The notes beneath the pieces were generated by a model. The model made no database searches. It was not told the DNA's origin and was given only the letters and a program-made list of their open reading frames with translations. Shown here in pieces: positions 47,901 through 60,689 of a stretch of DNA of 64,000 bases. The translations under genes and the position numbers were made by a program. The stretch's first letter is position 1; every line of letters begins with the position of its first letter. The DNA is from Thozetella sp. PMI_491 (Eukaryota; Ascomycota; Sordariomycetes; Chaetosphaeriales; Chaetosphaeriaceae): the NCBI GenBank assembly GCA_021432635.1, contig MU270022.1, forward strand, positions 372,001 through 436,000. Direction: 5' to 3'.

Positions 47901-48407
47901 CTAGAAATAAGCTGCTACTCTAAGGTATAAGGCTATAATTAGTTTATATATAAGTAGTTAAAAGTTATAACTAAGTATTAAGAGAATAAAGAGTTAGTAA
48001 GAACTAGTAAAAAATAGTAAAGAGAAGGGTATATAGTATTATCTTAAGTTATTATAGCTAATAAAAAGGGCTAAGTAATAAGATCTTAAAAGTTTTAGTA
48101 ATAACTATTATACTTATAGGTTAGATAATATAAATAAACTATTATAATATCTCTTAGTTTTTATAATAGTTGTTACACTTATTATATAAGAGGATCTTAT
48201 AATAGCTGTTATATAATCCCACTAAAAAGCTCCCTTATTAATCCTTAATTAGGCTTAGATACTAGTATTAATAAGTTTTATTTACTGTTTTATAGTATTA
48301 ATACTAGTAGGGCCTATAATTTTAAGCTAATTAAAGGGCTAGAAAAAGTTATACCTATATAAGTTTATACCTAGGTAGTAAAACTATATGCCTAGGTATT
48401 AATTCCC
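44907..48407. mobile_element. 3.5-kb DNA transposon with about 88-bp terminal inverted repeats and TA duplication
   Basis: The left end GGGAATTAATACCTAGG and right end (reverse complement) match over about 88 bp with a handful of mismatches, to roughly 44994 and 48320. TA flanks both ends (44905-44906, 48408-48409), as in Tc1/mariner-type elements. A second, truncated copy lies at 13859-14902. No transposase domain could be recognised in the RIP-mutated interior, so the superfamily is a guess from the TA site alone. A 63-codon frame at 45918-46109 (minus) is A+T noise. It lies directly after a chromovirus gag fragment, but the expected continuation of that element is not found on the right. 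Confidence 0.7.
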
Positions 48408-48409
48408 TA

Positions 48410-50747
48410 AAATATTACCTAGTGTCTTTTTTTTTCCCTTTTACTTTAGTTAGATTTTCTAAACCTTAAGCTTAAAGGTAAAAATAGTCTTTTTTAGTTA
48501 AAAATACTAGCTAGTATAATATCTTAATATATTATAGTTATAATAATAAATATTCTTATTTATTAAGTACTTTAATATCTCTTTACTAGGTTTTTACTTA
48601 CTCTTTTTAAGGAACTTCTTAAGATTTTTAAAATTTTAAGGTATAATAGTTATTACCTTTATAAAAGCCTTAAAAGTTAAAGAGCTTAATTATTTATTTT
48701 AATTTAATCTCTTTTTATAAGAGAAATAAGCTTTTTATATCTTTTCTACTTTAGCTATTATTTCTTAGTAATTCTTAAATAGATTATTATTATATAGTAT
48801 TAAATAGTTTTATAATTTAATAATAAGCTTATTATAAAAGAATAATATACTTTCTTTCTTTATCTTTTAAAGCTTATACTTTTCTAGGCTATCTAGATAA
48901 AGGTAAAAGTCTTAAAGGCTTTAATTATTTTACTTATAGGCTTTTTTTATTTATATTAATATATTTATATCTTTATTTTTAGTGTTTTTAACTAGGTTTA
49001 GGGTTTAAATTTAAAAGGTTTCTTATATATTTTAAGCTTAGTTTTAAAGTGTTTTATCTATTAGGTCTAGGTATTTATTCTATTAGATATAATAGTCTTT
49101 ATTTATATTATTAAGTATTAATAAGATCTAGTTTTAATCTAGTTTATATTTTTATAAGGCCTTATTAAAAGTATATTAGATATTAATAAGTTAATTATCT
49201 TATACTTAATATAAAATAATATAAGATAATTATATTAAATAATAAACCTTAACTTTTTTACTTAAGTTATTATCTTAAAAGTCTATACTTTTAAAATAAG
49301 ATTAGTAATATTTTTATAAGGATATACTTTTAACTTAGTATAATAACTATATTTTTTTAGCTTAAAACTATAATAAAACCTTTAAAGTCTTAATATATAC
49401 TTAGACCTAGCTAATTATATTTTATAAGTTATTTTTTAAGGTCTAAGTCTACTCTTTTATAGCTTTTAAAGTTAAAGTAGTATTTAATAGCTTATTTAGT
49501 TTACTACTTATAATAGTATTTATTACTATTATAACTAAAGATATTCTTTAAGGAGTTATAGGTTATTTAAAGTTAACTTATCAGCTATTTACCTTCTTAT
49601 AAAAGAGCTTTAAATAAAAGGATTAAAATTATAATACCTTAGGTAGGTCTTAAGGGTAAAAGCTTAGCTATAAAAAGGGGAATATATTTAGTACTAACAC
49701 TAAGGCTATAACAAACACTAATCCTTAAGGTCTTTAAGTTTAAAGCCCTTAAGGTTCCTATTTATATAAGGGAAGGGTTCTCTTCCTAGATTTAATCTTG
49801 ACTTAGCTTTAAATCCCTTGTATTTCCTGCCTAACTCCTAGGCTGCTTATAGCTTGTACTAGAGTTATACTAGTTATTTTCCCTTACTTAAGAACCTTTT
49901 AGGTTCTACTTATAGCTATATACCTTATTATAAGGCTATATACTCTAGGGCCTTATAATAATATTATACTTTTATCTATTATTAAATAATATATACTTAA
50001 TAAAGCCTTTATCTTCTCTTAAATAACTCTATAAATATCTTATTATACTTAGATTAATAAGTAATTATAAGTAGTAACTTATTAAGATAATAGTATTTTT
50101 TATCCCAAGGTAATTATTACACAGCTCTAGCTAGTCTAAGCTAGTACTATATAGTTAAAAAGTATAATAAATTTACTAAGAACTCTTTATAAGAGATTCC
50201 CTAAGAATTTACTATAAATTTCTAAGTATCCCTTATAGAAAACACTATAAATTCTTAGGGTAATCCTTAGTAAAGATTCCCTAAGAATTTATTATAAATT
50301 CTTACTATTAAATATAAATATAAAGCCTCTTAGATAGATAATAAGTAGAAATCATCTTAAGAATATACTTAGTAAAAGCTCTAGTATTATATACTATATT
50401 TTCCCCTACACCCCTAGCAGTGTAATAACTAGCTATTCTATACTTTATTATAAATACTTAATATTATACAGCTGATCCACCCAGTTATTTTACTTATATA
50501 AAGTAATTATATTTAAAGGCTAAGCCCCTTCTCTTTTAAGGAAATATAAGCTTATAAGGATCTCCTTTTTTATAATTATCTTACTCTTATTTATAAGTAA
50601 AATTTTATAGCTAAACCTTAAAATATAAAGAAGGTCTTTAAGAGATATATTATTTAAATTAAACAAGGAGTTAATATTCCTTACTTAGCCTATAATCTTA
50701 TAAATATTAACTAGAGCTTTATAATCACTTCTTTAGAGAAGTATCAG
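48410..50747. other. Unclassified A+T-rich stretch between the transposon and the full chromovirus
   Basis: No gene. Homopolymer-rich on the left. Around 50200-50310 a short motif (GATTCCCTAAGAATTTA) occurs twice directly and once inverted (AAATTCTTAGGG). The rest is probably repeat DNA beyond recognition. Confidence 0.45.
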
Positions 50748-53700
50748 TGTTATAATCAAGGCATTAGCTACCTCCCTGCGACTACTAACAAGGCCTAGTA
50801 CTTTAAACCAGTAATTAACAAAGGCAGAACCCCTAATAAATGCCTTAAGCATCTATATAGATACTTAGCTAATTAGGAAGGGTTACTTAGATCACTATAG
50901 TAAGCCTAGCACTCTAGATCACTTAAATCACTATAATAAGCCTAGTGAGCTATAAAGAGTAACCTAATATATAAGACTATAATCTCTACCTAAATAGATT
51001 AGTTAGCCTTTACTTTTTAGTAATTAATCTCTACTTAAGCTTAACACTTATATTATTAGATCTTATATTAATTAATACTTTACTTATCTCTATTCTCCTT
51101 ATCTTAGGAAAGAATCCCTTATATATTAAGAATATTAACCTTAAGATCTTAATATTATAATATATTAATTACTTTCTTTTAAAAGATAAAATAAGTATAA
51201 TTAATAATATTTTATAGTTAATATATCTAGTAAAAACACCTTATCTACTAGTAGTTATAACTTTAATAAGTCTAATAAAAAGAAGGAAAAAGCTCTTGCT
51301 TAACATAGTTTTAACTAAGAAATAAAAGACACTAATAATAATAGAGATAATACTAAGTATAATAATATAAAAAGGGACCTAATATAAATAAAAAAACTTG
51401 TTAATAAACTATACACTAGTATAACTTAAGTCCTTAAACTTATTAGTAAAGTTAATATATTATATATTATTACTAATATTATTATAACCTCTATTATAAG
51501 ATATAAAAAACTTAAGCTTAACTTATTATAAACCTTTAATAATACCCTTAGACTCTTAAAAAGCTATTTAGCCTAAATAAGAGTTTATTACTGCTTTTAC
51601 ACTAGTAGCTTCTAAAATAAGGCTAAAAAAGTAGTATATACTACCTTATTCCTTAAAGGAAAAATACTAGCCTAGTTTAAACCCTATCTTATAAAATTCT
51701 TTAAGAAAGGACTTATTTATATGTTATACTTAAAAACTTAAAATATATTTATATCTTATACAAGATATAAATATGCCTTAAGGTTATTATTTTAAAAACC
51801 TAATAAGAAACACTAGTAAAAATAAGACTTATATCAACTTAAACAGAAAGGATTAACAGTCTAATATATAATAGACTTTTAATAACTCTACTTACTCTTT
51901 AACTATATAGATAAAACCAAGAAGTTTTTATTCTACTAAGGACTTAAAAGTAAAGTTAAAAATAAAGTCTCTAAACTTAATATCTTAAAAGATTTCTTAT
52001 TATATATAAAAATAATAACTTATATTAATAACTAACTATATAAATAAAGGATAAAAAAATAATAATAAGAATTAAGATAATAAGCTAACACTAAAAGGCC
52101 TTAATAATATAACTAGCCTAAGTAATCTATTAACTAATACTAAAGTTACTAAATAATAATATATAAGATATATTTAAGACTTATAGACTTAAATATAACA
52201 TAATAAAAACTAAAATAAAATCTAAAAGACATTAAGTACTATAACTATTAAAAGAAGGGATATTATATTAATATTTATAAATAGCTAAAAAAGATAAGGT
52301 AAAAACTAATACCTAAAAAATAATTAGCTAATCTAGTATAATATAAACTAGTTTAAACCTTAAGTATAGCTATATAAAATAATCTAACCTATAATATTAT
52401 AGATCTTAATAATACTTATACTATAATATTAATAAAAAAACTATCTCTAGATTAATATATAGCCTTAAATAGACTAATAACTAGAAAAGCTATATTATAC
52501 CTTAGAATAATAATAAAAGCTAATTATTTATTACTATTAGCTAGAAATAGTATAACCTTAATTATATAAAAGCTAATTATATACTATAAACTAGATAGAC
52601 TATATAAAATAAATAAAGCTAAGGCCTGTTAAAAGTATTAAAGTAAGAAAGTTTACTATATTAAAAACTAAGGAGAAGTAATAATATATACTTATTATAC
52701 TAAGTATTTACTCTTTTATATATTATAACCCTTAAAGTATATAAAAGAATAGGATAATAAACTAAACTATTAGCCTTAAAAATTATATAATAACTACTTT
52801 AAAAATAAAAAGAAATATTAATTTATAAACCTAAATAATCCTAGGTATAATATATATATTAAGGATAAAACCCTATATATAAAATAAGAACTTATTAATA
52901 TATAGTAACTAGGGAAACTCTTATAACTAAACATTCTAACACTTATATTTAAATAACTAGACTACCCTAAATAATACCTTATAATAGTATATTATAACAA
53001 CTAAGAAGCCTAGAAAATATAGTTAAATAACTCTTTTATTAGGACTTATATCTATAAAGGAAGTAATAAATAACTTACCTTTTATATACCTAGGTAATAA
53101 AGAAAAGAATTTAACAGCTTATTAAAAATTAAGGAAGAACTAATAGAAGAATTATATAATATACTCTTATTTATAGTTTAAGAATACCTAGGGATTAGAC
53201 TTAACTTAATCCTAAAAGGGGAATATATATTATTTCCTATAGATAAAGTCTTATATTATAACTTATTAAAAAATAATTAATAACTAAATTATTAAGATAA
53301 CCCTTAGATAAGCCCCTAATATAAATACTATAAAGATATTATTTAAATATAATATATTATATTATATAAAGTATATATTATAGATAAACTAAAGTATAAT
53401 TTCTTCTTTATCTAATATAAGACATAATAAATTAATAATCTTTACCTATAAAAAGAAATAAAGTATTAGAAAATAAAAGACTAATATAATAGATAGGCTA
53501 TCTTTAGGCTAAACTCTTAGTTTTTAGTATATTATAAAAATAAGTTAAATATAATATAATATATCTTTATAATATACTTATATTATTATATAGAAAAAAC
53601 TATATAATAATATTAAGGAAAAGTATAAAGATATACTTTTATAAGAAGAGACCTTACTAACTTATAAATAAAAACTATAAAAGAATAAATTAAAGCTATA

Positions 53701-56700
53701 AAATATATATAAGAATAATTTATTAATATAAAACTAGAGCCTTAATTTAAAGATCCTATATAATATAAGTTATACCCTATAAATAAAAGCTAATACTTAT
53801 AGCTAACCTTAAGATAAGACTAGATAAAAAATAATAGATATTACCTATAAAGAGTTAATAGGACAACTTAAAAATAAAGACTCTTATAATAACTACTAGC
53901 TTAAACTTAAGACTACTTATTTATATTATTATTATTAATAATTAATATAATATAACTATAGTAATTAATAGTAGATCCTAAAGAAACTATATATTATTAA
54001 AAGTTATTAATTAACTATAACTACCTTAGAATAAGAAAGAATTTATATATTACTTATATATTATAAAAGAAGAACTAGCTTAATATAGAAAGAGAGATAT
54101 TATAATAAAGACTATACTCCTTTTAATATTAGCTTATAGTATATATAATAAAAAAGTAACCTTTAATATTATAGAAATTAAACTATACCATTTAATTCTA
54201 GGGATATTATAGTTATAAAAAAACAACTTAAGAATTAACTAGACAACTAGCTAGATATTTTTTAAACTAATGCCTAAAAAATATACTTAACTAATCTTAG
54301 AGAAAAAAACTAAAGATATTTAAAGAGACTTAGCCTCTAGAGTAACTTATATAAGATCTTTAAGTAAGCCTATAAAAAAGACCTTTAAAATATTAATAAT
54401 TACTAAAATATTTATAATAAGAATATTAAATAAGATACTAAAAGAATATTAAAAGTATAATAAACTATTTAAAAGAATATTAGATATAGGGTTATTAGAG
54501 TATAACTAGTTTAACTATTATATATTAATTAAACTAAAAAAATAACTTAAGCTATATAAAATCTATAGACTAGACAAAGAAAAACTTATAGCTTTATAAT
54601 AATACTTTAATAAAAACTTAAAAAAAGGTTATATATAACTATTAAATTTACTAATAAGATATTTAATCCTATTTATATTAAAGAAAAGTAAGGATAAAAC
54701 TAAGAAATAAAGACTATATATTAATTATTAATAACTTAATAGTATTATTATCCCTAATAAAAGACTACTACTCTTAATATTTAAATTATAAGACTAACTA
54801 ATAAAAGCTATAATAATAATATATTTTAACCTTAAAAAAGTATATAATCTTATTTAAGTAGTAAAAGGAGAAGAATAAAAAATAATAATTAAAACTAAGT
54901 ATAAGTATTATAAGTATCTAGTTATATTATTTAAACTATAAAATGCCTTAGTTATATTTTAAGCTATAATTAACTATATCTTATAACCTTATATTAATAG
55001 ATTTTATATTATCTACTTAAATAATATCTTTATCTATTTTAAAAATAAAATAAAATATAAATAATATATTTATATTATATTATAAGCTTTAAAAGATATT
55101 AAACTCTTAGTAAAACTAAAGAAGAGTAAGTTTTATACTTAAAAAACTATCTTTTTAAGATTTAAAATTACCCTTAGATTTATTAAAATAAACCCTAAGA
55201 AAGTAATAATAGTATAAGACTAATTATTACCTAAAATAATAAAAGAAGTATAAGCTTTCCTTAGATTTATTAATTATTACTATTACTTTATAAAAAGCTA
55301 TAATAAGTTTATTCTATTACTTATAAAGCTTACCTATAAAAAGATTAAGTTTAAATAGACTAACTAAGCTAGTAAAGCCTTTAAAGCTATTAAGTTAAAA
55401 ATCTTAAATAAACCTATACTTATACTCTTAGACTTAGTAAGACTATATAAAGTTAAAACTAACTCCTTAGACTTTATAATTAAAGGATAACTTAGACAAT
55501 ATAATAAGGAAGGACTATTATACCTAGTTGCTTTTTTTTTAAAAAAAACTTAAAGGAGTAGAAATTAACTATTAAATATATAATAAAAAACTAATAGCTA
55601 TTATTAAAGCCTTTAAAGAATAAAAGGTTTATCTTTATAAAGTATAATATTAAGTTATTATTTATATAAATTATAAAAACCTTACCTATTTTATAACTAA
55701 TAAAAAACTTAATAAATAACAAATTAAATAAACTAAATTTCTCTTTAAATTTAATTTTAAAATTATATATAAAAAAGAACTTAAAAATACTAAGGTAAAT
55801 ACCTTTAACTAAAAAGAAGATTATATATAAGAATTAAAACCTTATATATAAAGTATCTTAATAGTCTTAAAAGATAAAAGCCTAAGCTAGGCTCTTTAAG
55901 AGTTAAACACTACCTTTTAAGTTCTCTTAAACCTTAACTAAACTAATAAGATTAAAAAAGTTTCTAATAATTAAGACTTTATAGACTTTATATAAAGTAG
56001 CCTTAGTAAAAACATAGAAAAAAAAAATAAAGTCTATTAATTTTATAGGAAAATCTATGTCTTTAATACTTTATAATAAAACCTAGTAAAAGAAATATAT
56101 AAAATCTTTTCCTATAGACACTAAAAAGTTATTAAGAGCTTAGAATAATTATATTATATCTATAACTTTTTTAAAGCTAAAAAGATTATAAAAGAAATAC
56201 TTAAAGAATATAATAAATATAATAAAAACAAGGCAAATTAATATAAGATCTATAAAAAACTATAACCTCTTTTAATCTTTAAAAAATTATAGAGTTTAGT
56301 CTCTTTAGACTTTATTATAAAATTACTACTTTTAAAGGAACTTTTAACTAGAGTATCTTTTAATAATATCTTAGTAATTATAGATAGACTTATTAAGTAT
56401 AGTTATTTTATCCTATATAAAAAAGCTAGTAATACTAAAAAACTAGCCTATATATTTATAAAAAATATTATTATAAACTATAAACTATTAGATAAGCTAG
56501 TTAGTAATAAAGATAAATTATTTACCTTAAACTTTTAAAAAGCCCTTATAGTTTAACTTAAAATTAAACACTAATTATTAATAACTTATTACCCTTAGTC
56601 TAATAGATAAATAAAAAGACTTAATTAAACTATAAAATAATACTTATACTATTATATTAACTATAAATAAAACAATTAGGTATAACTATTATTAATTACT

Positions 56701-58467
56701 TAATTTATTTATAATAATACTAGATAAGAATCAACTAAGATATCCTTATTCTTTACTAACTATAGTTTTAAACTAAAAGTCTATTAAACCCCTCTTAACT
56801 TAAAGGAAAATCCTAGAGTAAGATTAAGAATTAAAAAACTAAAAACTTTATAGGAACTTATAAAAAAAAACTTGAGTTTATCTATAATAGAATAAGTAAA
56901 TATATTAATTAGAAAAGGTTAAAGAGACTAATCTTTTAAAAGAAAGATAAGATCTACCTCTTATAAAGAAATATTAAGATAATATAACTAAGTAATAAAT
57001 TAGACTTTAAAAAGTTAGGATTATTTTAAATTAAAAAATAAACTAGTAAAGTTACTTATAAGTTAAAACTACTTATAATAATATAGATATACTTTATTTT
57101 TTATATCTTATTATTTAAATTAACACCTAAAAATATTAGACTAGATAAATATATAGAAATTAATAAGTAGTTAAAATATAAAGTTAAAGATATTATAAAC
57201 TCTTATAATATTAAAGATAGACTAAAGTACCTAGTTAAATAAATAGGATATAATACTAGTAAAAATATATAAGAACTTAATAAATACCTAAAGAATTTAT
57301 AAGAGCTAATTTAATAGTTCTACCTTTAAAACCCTGACTAGCCTATACTAAACTAAGGTTAGCTAATATAAAAGGGTCTAACTTAAAATCTAACTAGGAA
57401 AAAGAATCTCTTATGTTAAACTTACTTAAGTAATTAATAGTATAAGCTTTTACTAACTCTTTAGCCTTTAAGTTTATAAACCCTTAAATAAATAAATCTA
57501 TATTCTTTGTCTTTAAAGTTTTATATTACTTATATAAACAAGCTAGACGATTAATTACAGTAAAAATCTATATTTATAATATAAATAATATCTTTTTAGC
57601 CTCTTTCTTTTTAAGATATAATCTCTTTTAATTATTTAAATATTTTAATACTATTAATAATTATTAATAAACCTATACTTTAATATATAAGACCTATAAA
57701 AACTTATAAGATAAAGCTATTAAGGACCTGTTATAAGTATAGCCTTACTTTATACATTTAAAACACCTTAATACCTTTTTATCTAATATCTTATATATTA
57801 AATTACATTTAAAATAAAAAAGATATATTATATTAGATAAAAGTATAAATCTATATAAATTAATCTAAGCAGCTAATATATAATACTTATAAGTTTTATC
57901 AGCTATAAATTTTTATTTCTCTATATGACTAGATATCTTATTAAAATATAATAATAAAAAAGGAAAGAACTATAGCAACTTACCAACTAATAAATATAAG
58001 CCAGAGCCTACTTATAGGTCGCTATAAACATTAATATAAAAGGAAGAGCTTATATTATAATCAAGGCATCAGCTACCTCCCCGCGACTGCTAACAAGGCC
58101 TAGCGCCTTAAACCAGTAGTTAACAAGGGCAAAACCCCTAATAAATACCTCAAGCATCCATACAGATACTTAGCCAATCAGGAAGGGTCACTTGGATCAC
58201 CACGGTAAGCCTAGCGCTCTAGATCACTTGGATCACCACAATAAGCCCAGTAAGTCATAAAGAGCAACCTAGTATATAAGACCACAGTCTCTACCTAGAT
58301 AGATCAGTTAGCCTTTGCTCTTCAGCAATTAATCTCTACTCAAGCTTAACGCTTGCACTATCAGATCTTACGTCGATTAATGCTCCACTCGTCTCTACCC
58401 TCCCTACCTTAGGAAAGAACCCCCTACGCATTGAGAATACTGACCTTAGGATCTTAGTGTTGTAACA
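50748..58467 (+). mobile_element. Full-length Ty3/Gypsy chromovirus, 7.7 kb, coding broken
   Basis: Two LTRs of 415 bp each (50748-51162 and 58053-58467; TGTTATAATC .. TTGTAACA). The 5-mers outside them, ATCAG and ATCGG, are probably one target duplication. A purine tract AAAAGGAAGAGC sits just before the 3' LTR. In order, a gag region (about 51.3-53.0 kb), reverse transcriptase (about 54.6-55.1 kb), RNase H (about 55.5-55.8 kb), integrase (about 56.1-56.9 kb) and a C-terminal chromodomain (about 57.1-57.3 kb) are recognisable, which is the layout of a chromovirus. Structure looks whole; coding is broken at very many sites, as expected after RIP. The right end is clearly less mutated than the left. 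Confidence 0.82.
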
Positions 58468-58511
58468 ATCGGCTATTAATAGTGAAAAAAGGGATTGAAA
58501 TAGCTTTTATT

Positions 58512-59029
58512 TTAGCAATTAGTGTATAAGTGCTTGAGTATGTTATATGAGGTTTGGCAAGAGAGCTGTTCGAGGCGAAGAAGCTGTTCAAGGTCTAAGA
58601 TGGCTTGCATAGCAGCTACTCTTTTATCCTTGAGGCTATGGCTCATTGGAGAAAGGTTAATGCCGATTGAGTCATCTTATAGGGTTGTAATAACTTTTTC
58701 AAAAGCTTATATATTATGGTCTAATCAAAGCTATGAAGAGCTTGTTACTTGCCATAGCCCATCTCTTGAGCTGTATCATGTGTTCTGCAGAGTAATGATG
58801 GAGGCAATTGAATGAGACTTGTATGTCGTCTTCGCGTCTCTGGATTCGAGGCCGGGGGTGAGAAGCAATGCCCTGGCCGCGAGGCTAGAAGCCCAGTCTA
58901 ATGCAACCATAATCCCAAATAGAGAGTGAAAGACAGAACTGCAGGAGACAACGGGGTCCTTAACTTGGAGATGATCTAAGACCGTCTTGATTGAAAAGCA
59001 GGCGTTAAACTGTAGATTGAGTCCTGAAA
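58512..59029 (-). pseudogene. Decayed host gene, C-terminal part, next to the repeat block
   Basis: One minus-strand frame runs without any frame change from about 59029 to a stop at 58512. The first 85 codons are open (for example SCSSVFHSLFGIMVALDWA and ARALLLTPGLESRD). Then five stops lie within about 50 codons, and the last 60 codons are open again (SLKDKRVAAMQAILDLEQLL). All five stops can arise from Gln, Arg or similar codons by C-to-T change on the coding strand, the RIP direction. The 5' part of the gene is missing. The helical, Leu-rich character could fit the C terminus of a fungal regulator, but I do not recognise the family. Alternative plus-strand readings start only at GTG and are not supported. 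Confidence 0.6.
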
Positions 59030-59701
59030 AGGGGGTCTAAATATATAAGATATGTGCATAGAACGCCCCGAACGCACCTGCCTTCAATATGTTTTCACCA
59101 GTTTTGTATAAGCATTAAACTGATTTACTAAGGAACGACAAGTCACCCTTCGCGTCCAAATCGGGAGCTGGACGCTACATAGAAATGGCCAGATACACAA
59201 GTCCGTAGGATTCAATAGCATATGCTACCCTTCTGCCTAGTCCATGGGTACCCTTTTCCTCCAAGAATACTACCCTGCAAGACTGAAACAGGAAAGCAGA
59301 TCAATTTAAAGAAGCAAGAGGCAGTAAATTTATGGGCATTATTTCTTAGTCAGATTTAAACCTTCGCGCTAATAGCTAATAACGATCCACGCGCATAATC
59401 CTTCCGACTACTTACCGACTAGCTTCGGTGTTATAATGTCCACGTTTGTGAGTTCTGGCAAATTACTGTTAGGTCCTTTCTAACCTAGGGAGATAAGAAT
59501 ACGCGCCTAGAGGATTCCGATATATACACAATAGCAATACATCTTTCTAGGTGTGAACACGGTCGACCCCACCGTCTAGTAGGTGGTATACATAAAGCGC
59601 GCACGATAGCCCGATTGCTCATCTTTTCTTGTAGAACGCAACATTTCCCTATCGAGTGCGATAATACCTATGGGTTTTACTGTCAATTTGAAATTATCGC
59701 T
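59030..59701. other. Intergenic, promoter of the small secreted protein
   Basis: No gene seen. A TATA-like GATATATACAC lies near 59518, about 180 bp before the ATG at 59702. Confidence 0.45.
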
Positions 59702-60022
59702 ATGAAGTTCGCCCTCCTTCCGCTCCTCGTTGCCGCCCCTTCCTTGGCATGCCTTGAGGCCATGGGCTGGGTGACCTCCGCTGGCGATCTCGACTTCGCC
59801 CAGACCATTGACAATGGTGTAATTACTTGCGACAGCACCAGAGGGTGGCGGATCGATCAGGACGGCCATATATCCATCGTTTGCAACGCCAACTACGTCT
59901 ACGCCTTCACTAGGGACGGCAAAACGTCTTGGTATGGCAACCCTAGCCAAGGCTTCCAGCTCGACCTCTCCCCCACCGTCGGGTCCGCCTATTCCTTCTG
60001 GGACAAATATTTCTTCTGCTAG
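59702..60022 (+). CDS. Small predicted secreted cysteine protein, 106 aa
   Basis: One exon. The ATG at 59702 follows an in-frame upstream extension that has no ATG. MKFALLPLLVAAPSLA is a good signal peptide, with cleavage just before a Cys. The mature part is about 90 residues with four Cys: the first residue, one in VITCDS, one in SIVCNA and the last residue (YFFC). That spacing allows two disulfides and a compact beta-rich fold. It is rich in Gly, Asp, Ser and aromatics. Size, signal and cysteine ends resemble fungal effector or antimicrobial candidates, but no family is recognised and no function is claimed. It sits about 1.2 kb from the RIP-mutated block. Confidence 0.65.
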   Translation: MKFALLPLLVAAPSLACLEAMGWVTSAGDLDFAQTIDNGVITCDSTRGWRIDQDGHISIVCNANYVYAFTRDGKTSWYGNPSQGFQLDLSPTVGSAYSFWDKYFFC

Positions 60023-60689
60023 ATGGACCTCGCCAACCTAAGGTCTTTTAAAAATATGCAAGGTGCATGCGAAATCCAGTCAGTCCTGCCGATGAACATC
60101 TCCAACCGCTATGAAGGCTTCGCTCTAGCCTGCAAACGGATCCGACCCCTGGGGTGTAGGAACTGGCGACTTCATCGAGATGGGGTGGAACCTGAGCACA
60201 ATAGGGGACTGGTAATCATAGAAGGGGGCAATGCAAGATAGCCCATCACTATTACATTTACTACAGCTCAGCCAAAACAAGATAGTTTCATCTATCAAAC
60301 GTTAATAGACGTATAATATATCACAGTCCTACTGTCTGAACTGCTAGCATTGCTATGTACGGTGTAGGATTGCTTTCCCTAGGAATAGACTACGCTAACG
60401 GGCCGCTGTGTTGTCAATACCTATATGACACTACTTAGACACCAAGCCAATCTCTTGGGTCGGAGTTAGCTATGACTAGTACTATTCTTTTGTGCGTGCA
60501 TGGAGGTCCTCGGCTGAAAGTACTTTCATTGGCCAGCTTGGACGGTCCGGGGTGTGGTAAACGGCGATGCCTGTGTCGAGGCTACCGTATTCTGCCAAAC
60601 AAACAATCGTAGCCAGTCAGACCTGCACTTTCTTATCTCGGACGCTTCCCCCTCCTGAGAATGTGCCAATATCGATCTTAATGACACGC
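60023..60689. other. Intergenic stretch
   Basis: A 72-codon frame begins directly after the previous stop (60023-60241), but it shows no domain and is probably chance. Another frame reads GVGTGDFIEMGWNLSTIGDW before a stop at about 60240 and could be a worn secreted-protein remnant. Nothing else was seen. Confidence 0.4.

Noticed and set aside
60023-60241. 72-codon frame directly after the secreted protein
   Set aside because: It has an ATG, but no signal, domain or coding-like pattern, and a eukaryotic gene would not start at the previous stop.
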